64,000 nucleotides of DNA from Oryzomonas japonica (GTDB lineage: Bacteria; Desulfobacterota; Desulfuromonadia; Geobacterales; Pseudopelobacteraceae). Shown here one piece after another: positions 44,601 to 52,806 of the stretch (positions within the stretch are counted from its first letter, which is position 1; every line of letters begins with the position of its first letter). The stretch spans positions 1-64,000 of the forward strand of contig NZ_VZQZ01000003.1 in assembly GCF_008802365.1 (NCBI RefSeq). Reading direction: 5' to 3'. Both the position numbers and the translations under genes were made by a program. The notes beneath the pieces are model-generated. The model had not been told where the DNA came from and did not search any database. It saw nothing but the letters and a program-made list of their open reading frames with translations.

Positions 44601-45183
44601 CATCCTGGGGGACGTGGGCAGCCTGCTGGATGAGTCCCGCGAGGGTGCGGACCGGGTGCGGCGGATCGTTCAGGATCTGAAGAGCTTCTCGCGGCTTGAC
44701 GAGGTCGAGTACAAGCCGGCGGACATCAATGAATGCCTGGACAGCACGCTCAATATGCTCCGCAGCGAGATCAAGTACGTGGCCGATGTTGTCCGCGATT
44801 ACGGCGACCTGCCCATGATCAACTGCTACCCGCAGCAGTTGAACCAGGTGTTCATGAACATCCTGGTCAACGCCGCCCACGCCATAGAGGGGCATGGCGA
44901 GATCACCGTCCGGACATCCCTGGCGGGGGACGCGATCAGGATCGTCATCTCCGATACCGGCACGGGGATTGCGCCGGAGCACATAAAGCGCATCTTCGAA
45001 CCTTTTTTCACCACCAAGGAGGTCGGTAAGGGAACCGGATTGGGGCTTTCCATCAGCTATGACATTGTCAAAAAACATGGCGGCGACATCAGCGTCGCGA
45101 GCGAAGCCGGCAGGGGGACAACGTTTACCATCGTGCTGCCGCTGGTCAATCCTACCGTTTCCGAGGGTGAGGTCGTGTCATGA
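41644..45183 (+). CDS. Transmembrane multi-PAS sensor histidine kinase
   Basis: An 1179-residue kinase. TM1 is about 11-37, a dCACHE-type periplasmic sensor follows (about 40-285; DLSSRDFIRRTVETGQP is the classic segment), TM2 is about 292-312, then HAMP. Four PAS regions lie at about 385-500, 505-640, 645-760 and 790-890. The phosphoacceptor His929 is in AAGVAHEINNPMGF. The ATPase has NILVNAAHAIEG, DTGTGIAPE and GKGTGLGLSIS. The ATG overlaps nothing upstream; its stop overlaps the next kinase start by 4 nt (ATGA). It is the membrane input of the cluster. Confidence 0.93.
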   Translation: MRTLLSTRWSLRVKITVYFLGLTVAVFSSSLLLTIFLIHSQLKLAIADHQNAELAEIAAQVDDRLKLALRQLGRMAAALSPADMGSPDKLQQILDHEDNLREFFDGGFVAVSPDFRLLAESPFIPDRRGVDLSSRDFIRRTVETGQPLVSTPYRQSIGTHDPSIAFTAPIKSRDGTLLGVLIGRHNLLKGSFLQSVVKTTVKGTGYFYIFSKERTMVVHNNPGRIMETIRPGMNVGIDRVLHDGFEGSMDNVNSHGGAGISSFRKLQQADWILASHVSDNEIYTPIRATQGTVISAFVFIALCSVVLVWLVMGRITRPLQMVVNHIGAMSDKRGEERLLPETLNGELGSLAHAFNELIANVDDQQEVLRISHETYRIVAEFTAEVAFWLDPDNQIQYISPNCLELTGYSEGEFHNRRGLVEQIIHPDYLDLWHRHIHEYDEESGKQRQIELKIIAKNGEERWVTHLCHQVYNTQDVLLGTRGNFTDITPLKQLQNRLQEQKEFAENLVGKAAVPLFVLNAQHRIIVWNSAMETLSGLPASEMIGTNRQWEPFYDHERPVLADLILSGEISWVAEFYDRFRDSLHVNQGLQSEGWYENIGNKRRYLFFDAAPVMNSSGEIIATIETVLDITDRKLAEEEQRKLSWAIEENPCSIVITNPLGDIDYVNKKFCELTGYDIAEAIGRNPRILKSGEMPPEVYETLWKTVSSGRTWHGELLNKKKNGELYWELASISPIKDEAGHITHYLAVKEDITQRKQYEQELAKSRAELQQKHTQLSELFVQIDLAKQEWEDTMDCVSDLVLMCDSWGRIRRCNRPVCDLAARDYNRIIGEDCIDLLNEIGMDMSNYDGMSGHLVYKGGQRHFELLSFPLKKQGADEMRGIVVSLHDVTRSLKMSQELEKAYADLKETQMQVFQQEKMASIGQLAAGVAHEINNPMGFISSNLSTLRKYLDKLGAFEAAVLDTVRSCGDEASLAVIADLRKSMKIDFILGDVGSLLDESREGADRVRRIVQDLKSFSRLDEVEYKPADINECLDSTLNMLRSEIKYVADVVRDYGDLPMINCYPQQLNQVFMNILVNAAHAIEGHGEITVRTSLAGDAIRIVISDTGTGIAPEHIKRIFEPFFTTKEVGKGTGLGLSISYDIVKKHGGDISVASEAGRGTTFTIVLPLVNPTVSEGEVVS

Positions 45184-47555
45184 AGAGTACGGATGTTGCA
45201 TCGGCCATAGGCGAAGCATGCCATGCCAACAACGAGAGGAATGAATTTCTCACCCTCTTCGAAAACCTGCCGGATCCGATCTTTTTTGTGGACCGGGAGT
45301 TGCGCATTGTCCGCATCAACCAGGCCGGTACGCAGTTGATCAGGTTCGACAGTCGTGCCGAGCGGATGTTCAACGAGGACGGCACCGGGGATATCCAATT
45401 TCCGTGGTTCAACGATGAATTGAACCTCTTTCTGGGGACCCAGGATACGGTTTCCGGTTTCCAGACATGGTTCGAAACCGGTACCGGGCGGCGCTTTTTC
45501 CAGATCAAGTTCAAAAGGATGACGAACGCGGGCGGAGTATTTTCCGGCGTCATCGTAACCCTGTACGACAATACCGCCACCCAACGGCACAGCGAGATAC
45601 TGCAACGCTTCAGCATGCTGTACGAAAACACCCGGGACATCATGTTTTTTGCCGATGAACAGGGTGCGATCTTCGAGGTGAACCAGGCCGCCATCGCTCG
45701 GTACGGCTATTCGCGGGATGAGATGCTCTCGCTCTCTCTCCGGGATTTGCTGGCGCCTGACAATCGTAATTCCGATATCGGAGCCATTTTCGAGGCTTCA
45801 GTGTGCAATCCGTTGCACGAGTCGCTCCATGTCTGCAAGGACGGCAGCCTCTTCCCGGCAGAGGTAAGTTGCAGTAAAGAGAGGGTCGGCGATGCGCATG
45901 TGTTTCTCTATATCATTAGGGACATCACTACGCGGAAGCGCATCGAAACCGCCCTGAAACAGAGCCGGGAGATGCTCCAGTCGATCATCGACAATGTGCC
46001 GGCGCTGGTGTACATGAAGGACCTTGCGGGACGCCTGATAACCTGCAACAGCTACTTTGCGGAACTGTTGGGGATATCCCGCGACGACCTGATCGGCAAG
46101 ACCGGCCACGACCTGTTTCCCCGTGATTTGGCCGAACTCCAGGCCGCCGACGAGCGCGCCGTAATAACCCATTGCAGCTCGATCATGGTGGAGGAGACTA
46201 TTCGCCATGGGGATGGGGCACACACCTACCTGACGGTCAAGTTCCCCATTCAGAACGAATCCGGCGAGATTACGGCGGTCTGCGCCATCTCCACCGACAT
46301 AACCGCACGGAAGCTGGCCGAGGAAACGGCGCGCCAGCATCACGCACTGATCGAGGCGATCATCAAAAGTCCGTCTGAAATCATCGTCTTCAGTGTGGAC
46401 TGCCAGTACCGCTATACCCTCTTCAATCCTGCCCATGCCCAATCGATGCGCGAGATTTTCGGCGCCGAGATCAAGGAGGGGCATATCTGCCTGGACTATT
46501 TCGAGACTTCCGTCCGTGAAGAAATCCGCAGCGATCTGGACCGCGCCCTTGCCGGTAACAGTTTTCGTCATACGCGCCGGCTTCTGGGACATGACATCTA
46601 TTATGAAATCTCGGTCAGCCCGGTCGTACTCCCCTCGGGTGAGATCGTCGGCGCCACCATGTTCGTTTCGGATATCAGCTCCAGCGTGCGCACCAAGAAT
46701 GAGCTGGCGCTCAAAAGCGAGGAGCTGACCCTGGCCCTTTCCGAACTGAAGGAGGCCCAGGCGCGGGTGATCCAGCAGGAAAAAATGGCGTCCATCGGCC
46801 AGTTGGCGGCCGGGGTGGCCCATGAGATCAACAACCCGGTGGGGTACATTACCAGCAACCTGAATACTCTCAAAAAGTACGCCGAAAAGCTGGCCGCCTT
46901 CATGGACGCCATGTCGGAAACCATCGAGCGACACGTGGACGCTGCCACGAGGTCGAATCTGGAAGAGTTGAAGAGGCAGGCCAAGATCGACTATGTGATG
47001 AAGGACTTCCGTAATCTGATAAGCGAATCCATGGAGGGGGCCGACCGGGTCCGAAAAATCGTCCAGGACCTGAAGAGCTTCTCCCGCGCCGACAGCAACA
47101 AGGCCGTCCCCAGCGATCTGAATGAATGTGTCCGGGTGACCGCCAATGTGGTGCGCAACGAGATCAAATATGTGGCGGATCTGGATATGCAACTGGGGGA
47201 GATTCCGCCGGTCGTCTGCCATCCCCAGCAGATAGGCCAGGTGGTGATGAACCTGATGGTGAACGCCGCCCATGCCATTGAGCAGAAGGGCACCATCACG
47301 GTCACCACCAGCTGTGACGGCTCGTGGGCGAAGATTGTCATTGCCGACACGGGCCAGGGGATTCCGCAGGAAACCATGCAGAAAATCTTCGAGCCGTTTT
47401 TCACCACCAAGGAGGTGGGCAAGGGAACCGGCCTCGGCCTGGCCATTAGCCTGGACATCGTCAAGAAGCATGGCGGCGACATCGCGGTGGAGAGCCAGGT
47501 GGGCAAGGGCACCACCTTTACCGTACGGTTGCCGCTCGATGGAGAGGTCCGATGA
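45180..47555 (+). CDS. Cytoplasmic multi-PAS histidine kinase
   Basis: A 791-residue soluble kinase with four PAS regions (about 22-140, 143-255, 262-385 and 390-500), phosphoacceptor His548 (AAGVAHEINNPVGYI) and an intact ATPase (NLMVNAAHAIEQ, DTGQGIPQE, GKGTGLGLAIS). The kinase half is closely related to that of the upstream gene, pointing to duplication. It overlaps both neighbours by ATGA junctions, so it is translated in concert with them. Confidence 0.93.
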   Translation: MKSTDVASAIGEACHANNERNEFLTLFENLPDPIFFVDRELRIVRINQAGTQLIRFDSRAERMFNEDGTGDIQFPWFNDELNLFLGTQDTVSGFQTWFETGTGRRFFQIKFKRMTNAGGVFSGVIVTLYDNTATQRHSEILQRFSMLYENTRDIMFFADEQGAIFEVNQAAIARYGYSRDEMLSLSLRDLLAPDNRNSDIGAIFEASVCNPLHESLHVCKDGSLFPAEVSCSKERVGDAHVFLYIIRDITTRKRIETALKQSREMLQSIIDNVPALVYMKDLAGRLITCNSYFAELLGISRDDLIGKTGHDLFPRDLAELQAADERAVITHCSSIMVEETIRHGDGAHTYLTVKFPIQNESGEITAVCAISTDITARKLAEETARQHHALIEAIIKSPSEIIVFSVDCQYRYTLFNPAHAQSMREIFGAEIKEGHICLDYFETSVREEIRSDLDRALAGNSFRHTRRLLGHDIYYEISVSPVVLPSGEIVGATMFVSDISSSVRTKNELALKSEELTLALSELKEAQARVIQQEKMASIGQLAAGVAHEINNPVGYITSNLNTLKKYAEKLAAFMDAMSETIERHVDAATRSNLEELKRQAKIDYVMKDFRNLISESMEGADRVRKIVQDLKSFSRADSNKAVPSDLNECVRVTANVVRNEIKYVADLDMQLGEIPPVVCHPQQIGQVVMNLMVNAAHAIEQKGTITVTTSCDGSWAKIVIADTGQGIPQETMQKIFEPFFTTKEVGKGTGLGLAISLDIVKKHGGDIAVESQVGKGTTFTVRLPLDGEVR

Positions 47556-48370
47556 AGAACGAGGAGACCCGCATCCTTTTTGTCGATGACGAGCACAACG
47601 TCCTCCATTCGTTGGAGCGGCTCTTCATCGACGAGGGCTACGATATCCATACTGCCGGTTCCGGGGCTGAAGCCCTGAAACTGCTGGAGCGCAATGGCAA
47701 TTTCAAGCTGGTGGTGTCCGACTACCGCATGCCGGGCATGAACGGCGTCGAATTCCTCGCCGAGGTATGTCGCCGCTGGCCGGAGACGGAACGCGTCATC
47801 CTCTCCGGCTATGCCGACACGGGCGCGATCGTGTCGGCCATCAACGAGGGACAGATTTACAAGTTCATCGCCAAACCGTGGAATGACGACGACCTGTTCC
47901 GGGTGGTACGCGAGGCCCTGGACCGTTACGAGTTGCGCGAAAAGAACCGCTGCTTGGTGCGTGAGCTGGCAGAGGCCAACAGGGAGCTTGAGATCATCAA
48001 CAAACATCTGCATGCGCTGGTGGGGGAGCGGGTCCGGGAGGTGATGCTCCAAAATCATCTCCTGACCGGGATTCAGAATATTCTGGATGCGCTGCCGCTG
48101 GGGTTTATCGGCAGTGACGGAAACGGCATGATCGTGCAGTGCAATGTCATCGGCGCCCGTATGCTGGCCGTCTCCCGCAAGGAACTGATCGGCGCCGATG
48201 CCAGAAGCGTTTTGCCGGCCGAATTGGCCACTATCTATGATGAGTTGAACAAGACCACTCGGGTTGAACGGCAGATAACGCTGACCTCTGGCACGGTTCG
48301 GGTAATCGGGTCGCGGATCCGGGTGGATGAGCAGGATGCGCTGGTCATCACGCTTCTGGAGGCCCCCTGA
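47552..48370 (+). CDS. REC-PAS response regulator
   Basis: A receiver domain of about 125 residues (ILFVDDEHNVLHSLERLF; phosphoacceptor Asp in VVSDYRMPGMNG; switch Lys in FIAKPWNDDDL) is joined by a coiled coil to a PAS-like domain (about 175-270; ILDALPLGFIGSDGNGMIVQCN). There is no DNA-binding output. The KPW ending is shared by all five receivers in the cluster. The stop overlaps the next start by 1 nt (TGATG). Confidence 0.9.
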   Translation: MKNEETRILFVDDEHNVLHSLERLFIDEGYDIHTAGSGAEALKLLERNGNFKLVVSDYRMPGMNGVEFLAEVCRRWPETERVILSGYADTGAIVSAINEGQIYKFIAKPWNDDDLFRVVREALDRYELREKNRCLVRELAEANRELEIINKHLHALVGERVREVMLQNHLLTGIQNILDALPLGFIGSDGNGMIVQCNVIGARMLAVSRKELIGADARSVLPAELATIYDELNKTTRVERQITLTSGTVRVIGSRIRVDEQDALVITLLEAP

Positions 48371-49335
48371 TGGCCACGGTATTGTTCGTGGACGACGACC
48401 CCGGCATCCTCAAGGCCCTGAGGCGCCTGTTTTACGATTCGGCGCACACCGTCCTCTTTGCGGCCGACCCCCGGGAAGGACTTGCCATTCTCAAGGAACG
48501 GGAGTGCGCCGTGGTCGTGTCGGACAACCGTATGCCGCCGGGTGAGAGCGGTATCGATTTTCTCGACAAAGTCCGCCGGCTGGCGCCGGACTCGGTACGG
48601 ATCATGATGACCGGCTTTGCCGATCTGGCAACGGCCCTGGATGCCATTAACCGTTGCGAGGCCTACCGGTTTGTGGTCAAACCGTGGGATAACCGCCAGT
48701 TGGTCGAGTTGGTGGATGAAGCGGCCCTGCGCTATGAACTGCTGGTCTCGTTGCGCAGCGGCGATGAGAGGATCTTCCGCACCTTGGCCCAGGCCATCGA
48801 ATTGAAGGATCGTTACACCCGCGGACATTGCGACCGCGTGGTCGAGTCGTCGGTCGCGCTGGGACACCGACTCGGTTTGCAGGGGCAGGAACTCACCGAC
48901 CTCGCCCATGGCGCCATACTGCACGATTGCGGCAAGATCGGCGTGCCGGGGGCCATCCTCAACCACCCCGGCGGTTTGGAGCGCGAGCAGATGGACATCG
49001 TCCGCCAGCACCCGGCCTGGGGCGCCGAGGTCGCCCGGCAGGCGGGCGTGTCGTCCATGACGCTCAACGTGATCCTGTACCACCACGAGCATTTTGACGG
49101 CCACGGTTATCCGGCCGGACTTGCGGGAACGGACATCCCGCTTGAAGCCCGCATCGTGGCTGCGGCCGACGTCTATGACGCCCTGACGGTCGACCGCCCC
49201 TATCGTAGGGCCTTGCTGTCGGAAGATGCGCTGCGTGAATTCATGGCGATGTCCGGATCGGTGCTTGATCCGGATGTTGTGGCGGTATTCATGGCAATCT
49301 TGAACGACGCACACTCTCCAGGAGATGCAAAATGA
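48370..49335 (+). CDS. REC-HD-GYP c-di-GMP phosphodiesterase
   Basis: An RpfG-like 321-residue protein. The receiver has phosphoacceptor Asp in VVSDNRMPP and Lys in FVVKPWD. The HD-GYP domain has its metal and catalytic signatures: GAILHDCGKIGVP (HD), RQHPAWG, and YHHEHFDGHGYPAGL (intact GYP). ADVYDALTVDRPYR completes the site. It is expected to hydrolyse c-di-GMP when phosphorylated. The stop overlaps the next ATG (ATGA). Confidence 0.94.
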   Translation: MATVLFVDDDPGILKALRRLFYDSAHTVLFAADPREGLAILKERECAVVVSDNRMPPGESGIDFLDKVRRLAPDSVRIMMTGFADLATALDAINRCEAYRFVVKPWDNRQLVELVDEAALRYELLVSLRSGDERIFRTLAQAIELKDRYTRGHCDRVVESSVALGHRLGLQGQELTDLAHGAILHDCGKIGVPGAILNHPGGLEREQMDIVRQHPAWGAEVARQAGVSSMTLNVILYHHEHFDGHGYPAGLAGTDIPLEARIVAAADVYDALTVDRPYRRALLSEDALREFMAMSGSVLDPDVVAVFMAILNDAHSPGDAK

Positions 49336-50660
49336 GCGAATTATCCCAGAATCTGGACACACGGGTCACCATCCTCCTGGTCGATGACGAGGAGAATATT
49401 TTGCGGGCCCTTCAGCGTCTGCTCATGGAGGAGGAAGAGCTGGATATCGTCACGGCCACCTCCGGCGAGGAGGGGCTCAAGCTTCTGGAAGGGCTCGCGA
49501 ATGTGGCACTTCTGGTCTCGGACCAGCGCATGCCCGGTATGACCGGAGCCCTGTTCCTGGAGAAGGCCCGCGAAATCGCACCGGATGCCTTGCGCATCAT
49601 CCTGACCGGCTATGCCGACATCACTGCGGCCGTGGATGCCATCAACCGCGGCGGCGCCTGGCGCTACCTGGCCAAGCCGTGGAACGACGAGGAATTGCTC
49701 CGCATCATTCGCGAGGGCGTCGACCGCTATAACATCCTGCGGGAGAATCGCCGCCTCAACGATCTGGTTGCGCGACAGAACAAGGAGTTGGAGGAGTGGA
49801 ACGCCAACCTGAAACAGCGTATCCTGGCCCAGACCACTGAGATCCGCAAGAAAAACGAAGAGCTCAACGAGGCCAACGGACGCCTTAAGAATGCCTTCGA
49901 AGGTGTCATAACCGCCTTTTCGGAGCTGCTCAATCTGCGTGACCAGCGATTTCGCCCCCATGGAAAAAACGTGTGCCGGATGGCCCGCAGCGCGGCCATA
50001 GCCCTGCAACTACCGGCTGAAGAGGTCGAGCTCATCGGAATTGCGGCGCTCCTGCACGATATTGGCGAGTTGGGCATCCCCGACGACATCATGGCCAAAG
50101 AACCGGAAGAGATGGCATCGGCAGAGCGGGAGGCATACCAACTGCACCCGGTGCGCGGGCAAGCCGCCATCGATGCCATCGAGCAGTTGCGGCCCGCCGG
50201 ACTGCTGATTCGACATCACCATGAATATTGGGACGGCAGCGGGTTTCCCGATGGCCTTCAGAAGGAGGCGATACCGTTGGGAGCCAGGATCATCGCCTAC
50301 GCCGACCTGATCGACCGGCAGATGCGCCTGGACAATTCCGAGCTGGGGTTCGGCAGGGCCATGGCGCGGCTGGAGCTTGAACACGGCAGAACGCTCGACC
50401 CCCAGTTGCTGGGACTCTTTCGGGCTGCCGCCAAGGAAACCTACATCCATCTGGACTGGCGCGAAGACCTGAAAGAGCTGGAGTTGCAGCCGATCAATCT
50501 CCACGACGGCATGCGCCTGGCACGGGATGTGGTCAGCGGCACCGGACTGTTACTGCTCGGCCGGGGTGAGGAGTTGGACGGAGCCCGCATAGCGGCCATC
50601 AGGCGGTACTACCGGATCGACCCGCCCAAACAAGGGGTCTTTGTGCTGGTAACGCCATGA
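49332..50660 (+). CDS. REC-HD-GYP-like protein with altered motifs
   Basis: A 442-residue paralogue of the previous product. The receiver is intact (LVSDQRMPGM, LAKPWNDEEL). A coiled coil follows, then the HD domain LLHDIGELGIPDDIM, with Glu in place of the usual Lys after HDxG, and RHHHEYWDGSGFPDGLQ, with GFP for GYP. About 80 extra residues follow the HD domain. Metal ligands are retained, so activity is possible, but the changed motifs make a c-di-GMP sensor or altered specificity plausible. Confidence 0.9.
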   Translation: MSELSQNLDTRVTILLVDDEENILRALQRLLMEEEELDIVTATSGEEGLKLLEGLANVALLVSDQRMPGMTGALFLEKAREIAPDALRIILTGYADITAAVDAINRGGAWRYLAKPWNDEELLRIIREGVDRYNILRENRRLNDLVARQNKELEEWNANLKQRILAQTTEIRKKNEELNEANGRLKNAFEGVITAFSELLNLRDQRFRPHGKNVCRMARSAAIALQLPAEEVELIGIAALLHDIGELGIPDDIMAKEPEEMASAEREAYQLHPVRGQAAIDAIEQLRPAGLLIRHHHEYWDGSGFPDGLQKEAIPLGARIIAYADLIDRQMRLDNSELGFGRAMARLELEHGRTLDPQLLGLFRAAAKETYIHLDWREDLKELELQPINLHDGMRLARDVVSGTGLLLLGRGEELDGARIAAIRRYYRIDPPKQGVFVLVTP

Positions 50661-50685
50661 TATCCGCTTGCCTGATGGGGGACCG

Positions 50686-51348
50686 ATGATAGAGTATGAC
50701 GAACAACAGAGGAAGCTGGTTCTGAAACTGGTCTACTACGGGCCGGCCCTCTCGGGCAAGACCACCAACCTGCTCTGTCTGCACGACCTGTTGAGCAACG
50801 AGGGGCGGGGGGAACTGATGGTCTTGGACACGGTGGACGACCGTACCATCTACTTCGATCTGCTGCCGTTTTTCTATGTGTCGCCGTCCGGGTTCCGCAT
50901 CAAGCTCAAGGTCTTCACCGTGCCGGGCCAGGTGCGTCACGACGCTACCCGCAAGGCTGTGTTGCAGCGGGCCGACGGGATCGTCTTCGTGGCGGATTCC
51001 CAGAAAGGCGAGATGGCCAATAACGCCGAGAGTTTCGCCAACCTGGAGAGGAATCTCTCCTTCGTGGGGCTGGCCATCGGAAAGCTCCCCCTGGTGATCC
51101 AGTTCAACAAGCGCGATCTGGACGCGATTATCACCCCGGAGGAGATCAGTGGGACATGGGGGCCGACCGGCTTGCCGGTGGTGCTGGCCTCGGCCCTCAG
51201 GGGTGACGGCATCGTGGAAACCTATGAGCAGGTCGTGAGCCTGATCTACGACGCCCTCGACAGCCGGCTGGGGCTGACCTCCCGCTTGGGGGTCGAAAAG
51301 GCCGACTTTCTCCGCAGCGTGACCAGACGCCAGCAAGGATACCAATAA
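50686..51348 (+). CDS. MglA-like small GTPase
   Basis: A 220-residue Ras-like GTPase of the bacterial MglA type. The P-loop is GPALSGKTTNL, the switch II region is TVPGQVRHDATRK (with VPGQ where Ras has DTAGQ), and the guanine motif is NKRD. MglA proteins control cell polarity and gliding/type IV pilus reversals together with MglB. No MglB (roadblock) gene is adjacent here. ATG 50686 is 25 bp after the upstream stop; a TTG start 6 codons earlier is less likely. Confidence 0.92.
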   Translation: MIEYDEQQRKLVLKLVYYGPALSGKTTNLLCLHDLLSNEGRGELMVLDTVDDRTIYFDLLPFFYVSPSGFRIKLKVFTVPGQVRHDATRKAVLQRADGIVFVADSQKGEMANNAESFANLERNLSFVGLAIGKLPLVIQFNKRDLDAIITPEEISGTWGPTGLPVVLASALRGDGIVETYEQVVSLIYDALDSRLGLTSRLGVEKADFLRSVTRRQQGYQ

Positions 51349-51531
51349 TCCTTGAATCGACAGGTAGGGCACAAAGCCGCAAAGACACAGATAAAAACAC
51401 GGGGTTTTCAACAAAGATCTTTCACCGAAACGGAGAATCACCAATACGCACCCTCATGATGCACTAGTCAGTATTTTGTTCCCTCAGGGCTCTGCGACTC
51501 TGCGGCACATGTTTTTTTCTAGGATATGACC
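51349..51531. other. Intergenic region with degenerate repeat words
   Basis: The only sizeable gap in the signalling cluster. It contains GCCGCAAAGACACAG and, inverted, CTCTGCGACTCTGCGGCAC, of the kind found in decayed dispersed repeats. I see no terminator. A second promoter for the downstream kinase may lie here, but I cannot identify one confidently. Confidence 0.35.
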
Positions 51532-52806
51532 ATGGACAGACGCTTGGACTTTATTGTCGGCAGGGAGATCGGCCTGCGGCAGTTGCTGAACACCGCCGAC
51601 GCGCTGATGCTTTTAGAGGGGGCGGTCCGGGCCGGCGCCTGCGGGGGCGAGATTGTGGCGGCGGATGGAGCGCTGCTGGCCTCCTGCGGCGACGCAGGCC
51701 CTTGGAAGGTGTTGCGCCCGATCCTGGTCGAAGGTGAACCGGTGGGGGCCCTGAGCCTCTTTGGTGCCGGCGTCACCCCCCTCCTGGAAGGGGTGGCGGA
51801 CATGCTGCATACCGCCCTGCACACCCTGGTTTTTGGCGCCATGAAACGCCTGCTGACCAGCGAAACCCACACCGCCGTCATAAATCAAACCTACGATGAA
51901 CTGCTGGAGACCAATCGGCGTCTGGCCCAATCCGAGCGGCAATACCGTGAACTGGCCGAAACCCTGGAAATCAAGGTTCATGAGCGGACCAAGGAGTTGA
52001 GCCGGGCCTATGCCGCCATGCTACAGCGGGAGAAGCTCGCTTCCGTCGGCCAGTTGGCAGCCGGGATGGCCCATGAGATCAATAACCCGATCGGATTTGT
52101 CATCAGCAATCTCGCGACGCTGCAACGGTATGCCGCAAAGCTGAAAGAGATGCTGGCCTTTTACCGCCTGGGTTGTGAAAGCCATCTCCCGCCCCCCCTG
52201 ATGAACGAGGCCAACGAGCGGCGGCAGGAACTGAAGATTGACTTCATCCTCAATGACCTGGACGAATTGACGGCCCAATCGTTGGACGGCGCTGAACGGG
52301 TCAAGAAGCTGGTGGCCGATCTGCGGGGATTTTCCCATGTGGACGAGATCAACGAAATGCCGACCGATCTGAACGCCGAACTGGAGCAGACCTTGAGCGT
52401 GCTGGGTCATGAGGTCCGCGAGGGTACCGTGATCGAGCGCCGGCTGGCCCCCATCCCTCGGGTCACGCTCAGGCCGGCGCTTATCTCCCTGGCATTCCTG
52501 AATGTGATCCGTAACGCCCTGCAATTGAAGGTGCCGGCACTGGTGCTCGCCATCTCGACCGAGGCCGGGCAGGGGCAGGTACGGGTGCGCATCGCCGATA
52601 ACGGGCCGGGCATCCCGGCCGGGATTCGCAACCGGGTCTTCGACCCGTTCTTTACCACCAAGGATGTGGGCGAAGGCACCGGCATGGGGCTGAACATGGC
52701 CTACCAGGCCGTCAACTCCTGCGGGGGCACGATCTCCTTGGAATGCCCGCCGGGAGGCGGGACTATCTTCACCATCGCACTGCCGGAAGAGAGAGACGCA
52801 TCATGA
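51532..52806 (+). CDS. Soluble histidine kinase
   Basis: A 424-residue kinase with an N-terminal small sensor-like domain (about 15-100, resembling a GAF/V4R-style module but not identified) and a coiled coil. Phosphoacceptor His181 is in AAGMAHEINNPIGF. The ATPase has NVIRNALQL, DNGPGIPAG and GEGTGMGLNMA. ATG 51532 is 8 nt after AGGA; ATG 51526 is in frame and possible. The stop overlaps the start of the next gene (ATGA), tying this kinase to the REC-ATPase fusion. Confidence 0.9.
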   Translation: MDRRLDFIVGREIGLRQLLNTADALMLLEGAVRAGACGGEIVAADGALLASCGDAGPWKVLRPILVEGEPVGALSLFGAGVTPLLEGVADMLHTALHTLVFGAMKRLLTSETHTAVINQTYDELLETNRRLAQSERQYRELAETLEIKVHERTKELSRAYAAMLQREKLASVGQLAAGMAHEINNPIGFVISNLATLQRYAAKLKEMLAFYRLGCESHLPPPLMNEANERRQELKIDFILNDLDELTAQSLDGAERVKKLVADLRGFSHVDEINEMPTDLNAELEQTLSVLGHEVREGTVIERRLAPIPRVTLRPALISLAFLNVIRNALQLKVPALVLAISTEAGQGQVRVRIADNGPGIPAGIRNRVFDPFFTTKDVGEGTGMGLNMAYQAVNSCGGTISLECPPGGGTIFTIALPEERDAS

